Positions 1 to 6,428 of a stretch of 64,000 nt of DNA are shown piece after piece. The notes below the pieces were generated by a model, which made no database searches, was not told where the DNA came from, and saw only the letters and a program-made list of their open reading frames with translations. How positions within the stretch are numbered: position 1 is the first letter of the stretch; each line of letters begins with the position of its first letter. The DNA is from an uncultured Pseudomonadota bacterium. Its GTDB lineage: Bacteria > Bdellovibrionota_B > Oligoflexia > Oligoflexales > CAIYRB01. The position numbers and the translations under genes were made by a program. The stretch covers positions 1 to 64,000 of the forward strand of contig CAIYRB010000039.1 in the NCBI GenBank assembly GCA_903928445.1, given 5' to 3'.

Positions 1-119
1 CAGCGTCGGGCCTCAGGAGGACCAGTGCTGCCACAATTTTAAGCACTTTCCTATGGTAGCCCGAAAAAAAACTTGGTCCAAAAAGTTAGGGGCCTGTGCC
101 GCAAGGCTTCCAGGCCTCA

Positions 120-138
120 TGATTCAGCCCCTGAATCA
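120..138. repeat. Perfect inverted repeat (8 bp arms)
   Basis: TGATTCAG and CTGAATCA are separated by CCC. It lies about 160 bases upstream of the first gene. It could be an operator or a small hairpin. No T-run follows, so it is not a typical terminator. Confidence 0.4.
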
Positions 139-224
139 CTGGTGCTTTCGAGCCATTGTCCTCACTCCATGGAGATTCCCGCAGTTTATGTATTGCTACG
201 TCGCTACCGGACATACTATTTGAC

Positions 225-238
225 GCGACCTAGGTCGC
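225..238. promoter_or_regulatory. 14-bp perfect palindrome, candidate operator
   Basis: GCGACCTAGGTCGC equals its own reverse complement. It lies 60 bases upstream of the proposed start of the 113-residue gene, a position that suits an operator for a dimeric regulator. No matching palindrome is present upstream of the paralogous gene at 62082, so the link to that gene family is weak. Confidence 0.35.
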
Positions 239-297
239 TTCGTTGCTGAATGCTCTGCGGGTAAAACCTTCAGTTTTGATGCAGGAGCAGCATGCAG

Positions 298-639
298 ATG
301 AAAGTTCCAACGCTGAGGATTGGTACGGCACGAAGCGGTCATGGGATTTACATCTTCATGACCGACGATCAAGAAATGATCAATCGGCAGCTAATGGTAT
401 TCGGGCCAGAAGATCATTTCGATGCGTGGGTCGTTTTTGAGCGATTGACTGTACGCGCGTTTAGGCGCGTCGGGAATGGCACATCCGATTTCACGAAATT
501 TCGCGAGTATGCAAAACTCCATCAAGAAAAGATGACAAACCAATTCATCGACGCCGAAATGGCACGTCTAGGACTTGCGACGTCTCTTGATCTGGTCAGG
601 TTCGCAGCCAAGCTTACTGAAAATGTCTTCTTCGACTAA
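298..639 (+). CDS. Unknown 113-aa protein, left convergent pair
   Basis: I do not recognise this protein. It has no signal peptide or membrane segment and is probably cytoplasmic. A paralogue of exactly the same length lies at 61741-62082 on the other strand. The two align without gaps with 27 of 113 identical residues, including an N-terminal GTxRSG (residues 9-14), DHFD (39-42), EM (87-88) and a C-terminal VF-x-D. The ATG at 298 is preferred over 292 because it matches the paralogue residue for residue from MKVP and has AGGAG at 283-287 with ten bases of spacing. The last 23 codons and the stop lie antisense, in codon register, to the end of the minus-strand partner (568-963). One 60-base line (361-420) has only 27 G+C, below neighbouring genes, which hints at transfer. 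A toxin/antitoxin or effector/immunity role is possible but unsupported. Confidence 0.75.
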   Translation: MKVPTLRIGTARSGHGIYIFMTDDQEMINRQLMVFGPEDHFDAWVVFERLTVRAFRRVGNGTSDFTKFREYAKLHQEKMTNQFIDAEMARLGLATSLDLVRFAAKLTENVFFD

Positions 640-963
640 ATAGCGCCATGGGCTGATCCATGGATTGAAGACTAGGTACGGATTTTTGTCTCCAGTAGCG
701 AGCATGTAGATCGACTCACCGGGGACATAGCGATTAACATACCTGTCCCCAGAGGTGTAGGTGACGATATGGTATTCAATGTGATCGGCACAAAAAGCAA
801 GAAGGCTGGATAAATCGTTATTGCGAAAAGATCCAATTTGTCCAAACGGTTCGAGCCCAAGCCACGTCAGCTCTTCGTTGTCGATAATGATCGACACCAA
901 ATTGTTGAAGACATCGCTATCTAACGTCAATTCGACCCGGTTTTGGTTCGCCACGGCAGCCAA
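568..963 (-). CDS. Unknown 131-aa protein, left convergent pair
   Basis: Family not recognised. It starts with TTG at 963, with AGGAGG (979-974) ten bases upstream. The paralogue at 61417-61812 has the same length and also starts with TTG. The ungapped alignment has 52 of 131 identical residues, with long matches at WLG-x-E (34-38), EYHIVT (63-68), RYVN-x-YVP (74-81) and LA-x-GD-x-NP (88-95). No signal peptide, membrane segment or catalytic motif is apparent. The basic tail (KRRRKS) is not conserved in the paralogue. The last 23 codons and the stop overlap the convergent 113-aa gene by 72 bases. A weak sigma-28-like promoter lies just upstream. The conserved Tyr/His/Asn/Gly-rich core suggests a compact globular domain that works with the partner, which is an inference. 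Confidence 0.78.
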   Translation of the reverse strand: MAAVANQNRVELTLDSDVFNNLVSIIIDNEELTWLGLEPFGQIGSFRNNDLSSLLAFCADHIEYHIVTYTSGDRYVNRYVPGESIYMLATGDKNPYLVFNPWISPWRYLVEEDIFSKLGCEPDQIKRRRKS

Positions 964-986
964 GTTTAGTCACCCTCCTGGTGAAG

Positions 987-1014
987 CTATCGGTCGGACG
1001 GGCTACTGTCCTTA
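987..1014 (-). promoter_or_regulatory. Weak sigma-28-like promoter for the 131-aa gene
   Basis: On the minus strand, TAAGGACA (1014-1007) and ACCGATAG (994-987) are 12 bases apart. The enterobacterial FliA consensus is TAAAGTTT, about 11 bases, GCCGATAA, giving 4/8 and 6/8 matches. The call rests mainly on the better site in front of the paralogue at 61417. The predicted transcript start is very close to the ribosome-binding site, which weakens it. Confidence 0.3.
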
Positions 1015-1060
1015 GGGGCCTTGGCACATCATGGTCAGATAAAAGCTAACAGTCCGGGAT

Positions 1061-1074
1061 ATTATCCGGATAAT
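1061..1074. promoter_or_regulatory. 14-bp perfect palindrome, candidate operator
   Basis: ATTATCCGGATAAT is self-complementary. It lies about 100 bases upstream of the minus-strand 131-aa gene and about 120 bases beyond the 3' end of the symporter gene. It could be an operator; no regulator gene is adjacent. Confidence 0.3.
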
Positions 1075-1195
1075 TCATTGCTATAGCTCTCCCAACGATG
1101 GAACTCCGACAAGAAGTCAACATAGCATTCCATTTACTGCAGTCGAATGTTCGTCAGTGAGGCAACGGAGTGTACCTTAGGACTACGCCAACCTG

Positions 1196-2848
1196 TCACC
1201 ACACCAACACGTTCAAAATAAGCGTCACGACCGTCGCCACGATCGCATAAAAGCCCGGCGCTTTATACCACGGTGCCTTGACGCTCACTTCGTCGGTAAG
1301 GCCATAGACCAGTCCCTTAAGCTCCGACTCTGGACGCGCCGCACTGGAGAAGCTGACCGCAATCGTGACGACAAAGCAGACGACAAAGGCAACGATCGCA
1401 ATAAAGAACGACTGCGCCATCGCCGTCGAGAAATGGAACAGCGAAAAGCCCAGCCAGCCGCCTTTGCCTTCGGCGATCGACGCGCCATGCGCAAAGAAGG
1501 CACAGGCGGTCCCGACCATCAGCCCGCTGAAAGCCCCGCGTCCGGTCGGGCGTTTGGCTGACATACCGAGGAGAAAGACCGCGAACAGTGGTGCGTTGAC
1601 AAAACCAAATACCAGCTGCAGCAGGTCCATGATGTTGTTGTAGCCGCGGGCGACATAGGCGGTGCCAATCGATAAGGCAATGCCGAGTATGGTGACGATC
1701 TTGCCGACTTTGAGGTAGTGCTGGTCGCTGGCCTTTGCTTTGACGAAGGTCTCGTATAAATCATAAACAACGACCGAATTAAACGCGGTGACGTTTCCCG
1801 CCATGCCTGACATGAAGGACGCCAAAAGCGCGGTCAAGCCGATGCCGAGTAAACCATGTGGGTAATAGTGGGCGAGCAGGCTCGGCAGGGTTAAATCGAA
1901 GTCGGTACGCCCATCGGCTTTGAGCGGAATAGCAAAAGAAGCACCGGTCTTCAGCAGAACGATCGCAATCAGGCCGGGAAGAATGGTGATGATCGGCAGC
2001 AGGGCTTTGGGAAAGGTCGCGATCACCGGCGTCGTCTGTGCTGTGCCGAGCGAGCGTGCGGCCATGGCGCGTTGGATGACGAGGTAGTCGGTACACCAGT
2101 AACCAAAGGAGAGAAAGAAGCCAAGGCCGAGGATCAAGCTGCCAGCGTTGACGCCCATCGGGTTGGCTTCGGCGCTGCCGGTATAGGCCCAAATGTGGGT
2201 CATGTTGGCCGGCAAGGTGCTGGTGATGGCGTCCCAGCCGCCGATCTGCGCCAAACCGGCGACGACGACCGGGGCAATGCCAAAGACGATGAGACAGAAC
2301 TGCAGCACTTCGTTGTAAATGGCACTGGTGAGGCCACCGACATAGGTGTAGGCCATGACGATCAAGGCCGCCGAAAAGACGCAGAGGTTGAAGTCCCACT
2401 TGAGGAGGGCCTCGAGCAAGATGGCCAGCGCATAGAGCGACACACCCGAGGAAAACACCGTCATGATGGCGAAGGTCAGGGCGTTGAAGGCTCGCGTCTT
2501 TTCGTCAAAGCGCAGGGCCAGATACTCCGGGACCGAGCGTGCCCGACTGCCATAATAGAACGGCATCATAAACAGGCCGAGAAAGAGCATCGCCGGGATC
2601 GCTCCGACCCAGTAAAAATGCGCCGTCATAGCGCCGTATTTAGCGCCCGAGGCGCACATGCCAATCAACTCCTGCGCGCCCAAATTCGCCGAAATAAATG
2701 CCAAGCTAGCGATCCATAGCGGCGTGCTGCGGCCACTGAGGAGAAAATCACCGGCGGTCTTGACCTTCATCTTGGCGACGAGTCCGACGCCGATCACGAA
2801 CAAAAAATAAATACCGATCAAGGCATAGTCGACGAATTGCAATTGCAT
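1196..2848 (-). CDS. Sodium:solute symporter (SSS/SLC5 family)
   Basis: An inner-membrane sodium-coupled uptake carrier. The 550 residues are mostly hydrophobic helices, consistent with the 13-14 membrane segments of the family. The N-terminal part contains the family-typical stretch GAQELIGMCASGAKYG (about residues 57-72) and SVPEYLALRF (about 104-113), which resemble the SGLT-like branch carrying sugars or related solutes. The substrate cannot be read from the sequence. The start at 2848 follows a small two-helix membrane protein gene (2932-3144) by 83 bases on the same strand, so the two are probably co-transcribed. The next feature downstream is the unrelated convergent pair. Confidence 0.88.
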   Translation of the reverse strand: MQLQFVDYALIGIYFLFVIGVGLVAKMKVKTAGDFLLSGRSTPLWIASLAFISANLGAQELIGMCASGAKYGAMTAHFYWVGAIPAMLFLGLFMMPFYYGSRARSVPEYLALRFDEKTRAFNALTFAIMTVFSSGVSLYALAILLEALLKWDFNLCVFSAALIVMAYTYVGGLTSAIYNEVLQFCLIVFGIAPVVVAGLAQIGGWDAITSTLPANMTHIWAYTGSAEANPMGVNAGSLILGLGFFLSFGYWCTDYLVIQRAMAARSLGTAQTTPVIATFPKALLPIITILPGLIAIVLLKTGASFAIPLKADGRTDFDLTLPSLLAHYYPHGLLGIGLTALLASFMSGMAGNVTAFNSVVVYDLYETFVKAKASDQHYLKVGKIVTILGIALSIGTAYVARGYNNIMDLLQLVFGFVNAPLFAVFLLGMSAKRPTGRGAFSGLMVGTACAFFAHGASIAEGKGGWLGFSLFHFSTAMAQSFFIAIVAFVVCFVVTIAVSFSSAARPESELKGLVYGLTDEVSVKAPWYKAPGFYAIVATVVTLILNVLVW

Positions 2849-2931
2849 GGCGCGGGTGGATCCTCAGTGGTGGTCTCGGCAATGGACGTTGGCAATCTCT
2901 TTGACCAGGTCGTTGACCCGATCTTCGACAG

Positions 2932-3144
2932 CTAGTGCCCGCCAGTCGCTGGAGCGGGTGTCAGGACACTCAAGGTCAGCATCGCCACAGCAAACACCAG
3001 CATGGCCAGACCGGAGCCAAGGTTGAGGTTGGCGACGCTCAGTTGCATCGGGCCATCGATCAGACCTTGAGCCGTCAGCACGCCGCCGGTGGTGAGAAAA
3101 AACAGGCCGATGATAAAGCGCAGGTCCTGAAGCAGTTGCCCCAT
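2932..3144 (-). CDS. Small two-helix membrane protein beside symporter
   Basis: A 70-residue protein with two hydrophobic segments (about 10-30 and 43-62) joined by a short polar loop. The ATG at 3144 has a good ribosome-binding site (AGAAGGGA) upstream. It lies immediately before the SSS symporter gene on the same strand. Several SSS carriers in other bacteria have a small membrane partner, so an accessory-subunit role is plausible. It does not match the classic DUF4212 small subunit that I know, and the role is inferred from position only. A longer ORF in another frame over the same bases looks like a shadow. Confidence 0.6.
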   Translation of the reverse strand: MGQLLQDLRFIIGLFFLTTGGVLTAQGLIDGPMQLSVANLNLGSGLAMLVFAVAMLTLSVLTPAPATGGH

Positions 3145-3329
3145 GGAATTCCCTTCTGACTAAAAGTGGTCTGGTCTCTGGCCGCAACTTAGCACTTTTT
3201 TAACGGTTGGAAAACTAGAGATTAAAGCTTAACTTTAAAGCTGAGGCGCGGCCTTTGAGGCTCTCGCCGAGCCTCGATCTAAAACTGTTAGTCAATGAAA
3301 CTATTGAAGAAATATAGGATGTCACGGCG

Positions 3330-3617
3330 ATGCTTAAGTCCCCGACAAAACCATTTTCTAGGGTTAAAAAGACCTGCCTTGGCGCCGTTCTCGCGGCCAG
3401 CTGCTGGGCCGCCGCCAGTGCTTGGGGTGCCGAACCGGCAGCGGATGCACCCAAGGCCGAAGACGCCGACAAGCCGGAATACACCAAGCGCGGCGCCTTT
3501 GCCGGCGGTGCTCAGCATCCGGCACCATGCGAACACAAACTGCATTTGCCGCTCCTCATCCCGCAGACCGGCATCGACAACAAAGAATACTGCGGCGGTA
3601 AGATCACCCTGTTCTGA
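3330..3617 (+). CDS. Small secreted protein, unknown
   Basis: A 95-residue protein with a basic N-terminus and a hydrophobic stretch ending at ASAWGA (about residue 34), which reads as a Sec signal peptide. An acidic Ala/Asp/Lys-rich segment follows, and the mature part contains two Cys (in APCEH and EYCGG) that could form a disulphide. AGGA about 11 bases upstream of the ATG could serve as the ribosome-binding site. No family is recognised. It is divergent from the symporter gene pair, so it probably has its own promoter. Confidence 0.6.
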   Translation: MLKSPTKPFSRVKKTCLGAVLAASCWAAASAWGAEPAADAPKAEDADKPEYTKRGAFAGGAQHPAPCEHKLHLPLLIPQTGIDNKEYCGGKITLF

Positions 3618-3667
3618 GCATTGCGACCTAGTTAGGCTCCATCCTTTCATCTCATCACCTGGGCTCC

Positions 3668-4348
3668 ATGACACCACCTCTGCAAGCAGTGATCTTTGAT
3701 TTTGATGGTCTGATCTGCGACACCGAGACGGCAGCGTATGAAGCCTGGTCGGAGATCTTTAGGGAGCATGGGGTGGTGTTGCGGCGGGAGACCTGGATGG
3801 TCTGCGTCGGCGCCGCGGAGTCGCCCTTTGATCCCGTCAGCCACCTCCAAGAGCTGACCGGACGCTTCGATCTCGACCGCGGTCGGATCATGGCAGATAA
3901 AGAGCGGCGCAAGGCCGAGGTCAGCCACCGCTTGGATACCCTGCCTGGGGTCTGCGACCGCCTGGAAGAGGCCAAGAGCTTGGGGATTCCGCTCGGCTTG
4001 GCCTCCAGCTCCTACTCCGACTGGGTCCTAGGTCATTTGGACCGGCTCAAACTGCGCTCTTACTTTACGGTGATCAGGACCCGCGATGACGTGGTGCATG
4101 CCAAGCCGGCCCCCGACTTACCACTCAGTGCCGCCGCCGGCCTCGGGATCGCCGCGACCTCCTGCTTAGTCCTGGAGGACTCACTCAATGGGCTGCGCGC
4201 GGCCAAGGCGGCTGGCGCACGCTGCTTTGTCGTGCCCAATCCGGTGACCATCGGCAGCGACTTTGCTCAGGCCGACGCCATCCTAGGATCGATGCATGAC
4301 CTAAGTCTGGCGACGGTATTTGCCGGAACGGGCGGAGGCCGTCCCTAA
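3668..4348 (+). CDS. HAD-superfamily phosphatase (beta-PGM-like)
   Basis: A 226-residue cytoplasmic hydrolase of HAD subfamily IA. Motif I is FDFDG with the nucleophile Asp11 and acid/base Asp13. Motif II is the Ser of LASSS, motif III is the Lys of HAKPAP, and motif IV is LEDSLNG. The helical cap between motifs I and II matches phosphoglycolate phosphatase and beta-phosphoglucomutase relatives. The natural substrate is probably a small sugar or organic phosphate and cannot be fixed from sequence. It is followed after 73 bases by the ilvE-like gene; a longer ORF that would make the two overlap is rejected in favour of the conserved IlvE start. Confidence 0.88.
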   Translation: MTPPLQAVIFDFDGLICDTETAAYEAWSEIFREHGVVLRRETWMVCVGAAESPFDPVSHLQELTGRFDLDRGRIMADKERRKAEVSHRLDTLPGVCDRLEEAKSLGIPLGLASSSYSDWVLGHLDRLKLRSYFTVIRTRDDVVHAKPAPDLPLSAAAGLGIAATSCLVLEDSLNGLRAAKAAGARCFVVPNPVTIGSDFAQADAILGSMHDLSLATVFAGTGGGRP

Positions 4349-4383
4349 AAGCGAGTTTGCCAGGTCCGAAAGCCTCGGCTACA

Positions 4384-4404
4384 TTGGGTCCACTTTTGAC
4401 CCAA
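4384..4404. repeat. Hairpin between HAD and ilvE genes
   Basis: TTGGGTC and GACCCAA flank a 7-base loop, between the HAD stop and the ilvE start. No T-run follows, so it may be a processing or attenuation hairpin rather than a terminator. Confidence 0.35.
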
Positions 4405-4421
4405 AACGCGAGGCAAACCAT

Positions 4422-5348
4422 ATGGCCGGCGACTCCGATAGCAAGTTCATTTGGATGGACGGCAAGCTCATACCCTTCGACCAAGCCCAGGTGCATGTCT
4501 TGTCGCACAGCCTGCACTATGGCTCGGCGGCCTTCGAGGGCATCCGCGCCTATCAGACCAAGGACGGTCGCACGGCGATCTTTCGCGCCGTCGAGCACAT
4601 GCACCGCTTCGAAAGGTCGACGCGGATCTTTGGCGGCAGCCTGCCCTACTCCAGCGAGGAACTGATCCTCGCCATGCGTGAGCTGATCAAAGCCAATGGC
4701 TTCAGCTCCTGCTACCTGCGCCCTTTGTCCTATATCGGCAACGAAACACGCGGGCTGAAACTGCCACGCGAGCCGAAGATGCGCGTTGCACTGGCGACCT
4801 GGCAGTGGGGCAAATACCTCGGTACGGACGCGATCAACAACGGCATCAAGGTCTGCGTCGCCAGCTTTCGCAGGCCCGATGTCGCCAGCGCCTTACCATG
4901 GGCCAAGCTCTCCGGAAACTATCTGAATTCGATCATGGCGCGGCGCGAGGCCTCGCTCAATGGCTACGACGAAGCGATCCTGCTCGATCACCAGGGCTTT
5001 GTCTCGGAAGGCTCGGGCGAAAATATCTTCATCGTCCAAGGCGGCCAGCTGCTGACGCCGTCGGCTGGCGGCGTGCTGCTAGGAATCACCAGGGACTGCG
5101 TGTTCGCCTTCGCGAAAAAGCTCGGTCTCACCGTCAAAGAACAGTCGATGACGAGGAATCAGTTGTACGAGGCCGACGAGGTCTTTTTTACCGGTACAGC
5201 TGCAGAGATCACGCCGATCACCAATATCGATGGCCACCGCATCGGCACCGGCAAACCGGGAGCGACCACCCTGACCTTGGCGAAGTTATTTGATGACTCC
5301 ACGACCGGGGTGGCGAAGGACTTTGCGCACTGGCTGACCTACGTCTAA
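4422..5348 (+). CDS. ilvE: Branched-chain amino acid aminotransferase
   Basis: A PLP-dependent class IV aminotransferase that moves an amino group between glutamate and the keto acids of leucine, isoleucine and valine. The 308 residues are the normal length. The N-terminus FIWMDGKLIPF and the AAFEGIRAY segment are typical. The PLP lysine is Lys162 in AKLSGNYLNS, followed by the family block GYDEAILLD and SEGSGENIF. The ATG at 4422 is chosen over an upstream start at 4320 because it gives the normal N-terminus and avoids overlap with the HAD gene. No other branched-chain amino acid gene is in the window. Confidence 0.93.
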   Translation: MAGDSDSKFIWMDGKLIPFDQAQVHVLSHSLHYGSAAFEGIRAYQTKDGRTAIFRAVEHMHRFERSTRIFGGSLPYSSEELILAMRELIKANGFSSCYLRPLSYIGNETRGLKLPREPKMRVALATWQWGKYLGTDAINNGIKVCVASFRRPDVASALPWAKLSGNYLNSIMARREASLNGYDEAILLDHQGFVSEGSGENIFIVQGGQLLTPSAGGVLLGITRDCVFAFAKKLGLTVKEQSMTRNQLYEADEVFFTGTAAEITPITNIDGHRIGTGKPGATTLTLAKLFDDSTTGVAKDFAHWLTYV

Positions 5349-5400
5349 AACCATGCCCGCAGCTGCACCGGGGCTGCGCGCAGCGACGCCACCCCTGAGC

Positions 5401-5427
5401 TAAAGTTTTCTCGGCAAGTGCCGATCC
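5401..5427 (+). promoter_or_regulatory. Sigma-28 (FliA)-like promoter
   Basis: TAAAGTTT (5401-5408), 11 bases, GCCGATCC (5420-5427). The -35 element matches the FliA consensus 8/8 and the -10 element 6/8 with ideal spacing. The predicted transcript start lies about 30 bases before the ATG at 5462, leaving room for the AGGAGG site. Confidence 0.6.
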
Positions 5428-5461
5428 GCTCTGTTGAGATCGACATTTCCGAGGAGGACCT

Positions 5462-6337
5462 ATGTTGCGGGCACTCGCTCTAGCAGCAGCGTGCTTTATC
5501 ATGGCAGGCAGCGCCTCTGGTGCCGAAGGCCGGGTCATGCCGTTCACCGGCCGACTCGTCGATGACCTCGGTCATCCCATCGCCGGCCAAGTCGACCTCA
5601 ACGTGCTGTTCTTCCGCACCGAAGCAGCGCCTGAGGCGATCAGCAATACCCCGCTAAAGTTCAGCCAAATACCCCTCGCGGATGGCGTTTTCCATATCAC
5701 TTTGAACTTCACCGAGGCCGACGTCCGAGCCTTGTTTCCGATGACCGCCAGCGTCGCCTTTCTCCAGATTCAAGACCTCACCCACGCTCGGACCTATCGC
5801 AAGCACCCGATCAGCCAGACCGACCTACTCGCCATCGCCGAGCCAGCGCCGGCGCCGCCGGAAGGACCGCGAGTCAACCTGCCAGCAACGGCCGGCGCTG
5901 CCGCTGCGCCGATGACCGGTGTCGGTCCCCTGCTACCGCCACCAAGCATCACCCCGCCTGGCGTACCTGGGGCTGGCATCCCGCCTCAGGGCACACCACC
6001 GCTACCGCCACCGCTACCGCCACCGCCCCCCGCAGACTTGGCCAATGCCACTGCTGCAGCCTGTTTGGCAGCGACCAATGTCGGCGCCAAATTCAGCGTC
6101 AAAAGCCTCGATAGAGCCGCCAACTGTGCCGCGACGTGCGCCGTCGCCAAGGTCGGTTCGCAGTGCTTGCGCGGTTGGACCCTTTTTCCCAGCGACCAAG
6201 TCTTCGAATTTGGCAATGAATGCGGCACGGTTCAGATCATGCCCAACCTGCCGTCGCAGGGACGCCTGTGCTGCTGTCTGGCGCAGTCGACGCCGATGCC
6301 AATTTATATCGATTTGTCGCAAACAGCTCAGCCCTGA
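5462..6337 (+). CDS. Secreted Pro-linker, Cys-rich protein
   Basis: A 291-residue exported protein of unknown function. A Sec signal peptide ends near ASGA (about residue 20). The next 100 residues (FTGRLVDDLGHPIAG onwards) look like a beta-sandwich of the kind found in tail-fibre-like or carrier domains of many deltaproteobacterial secreted proteins. A Pro-rich linker at about residues 160-195 (PPLPPPLPPPPP) joins a C-terminal domain with about ten Cys, including CCC near residue 270, probably disulphide-bonded. The ribosome-binding site GAGGAGG is five bases from the ATG. The promoter is sigma-28-like, which suggests co-regulation with motility or a related late programme. Confidence 0.7.
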   Translation: MLRALALAAACFIMAGSASGAEGRVMPFTGRLVDDLGHPIAGQVDLNVLFFRTEAAPEAISNTPLKFSQIPLADGVFHITLNFTEADVRALFPMTASVAFLQIQDLTHARTYRKHPISQTDLLAIAEPAPAPPEGPRVNLPATAGAAAAPMTGVGPLLPPPSITPPGVPGAGIPPQGTPPLPPPLPPPPPADLANATAAACLAATNVGAKFSVKSLDRAANCAATCAVAKVGSQCLRGWTLFPSDQVFEFGNECGTVQIMPNLPSQGRLCCCLAQSTPMPIYIDLSQTAQP

Positions 6338-6428
6338 GCGTTTGGCTTTGACACTTAAAACTCAAATCTTTAGAGTTTAGCCGACTTCTTATCGTTTTTT
6401 CGGCGATTCTTTTGGTGAGTTTACAGCC

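Larger units (their letters stand above)
1..297. other. Non-coding left margin
   Basis: No convincing gene is seen before the first start codon. The stretch holds an A-run near 64-71, a perfect inverted repeat at 120-138 (TGATTCAG, CCC, CTGAATCA) and a 14-base palindrome at 225-238, listed separately. The next gene on the right reads rightward, so this is its upstream region. No clear sigma-70 promoter could be assigned. Confidence 0.5.

Noticed and set aside
2072-2719. 215-codon plus-strand ORF inside the symporter
   Set aside because: It is the antisense shadow of a conserved SSS gene, with low-complexity Gln/Arg/Asp-rich translation and no start signal.
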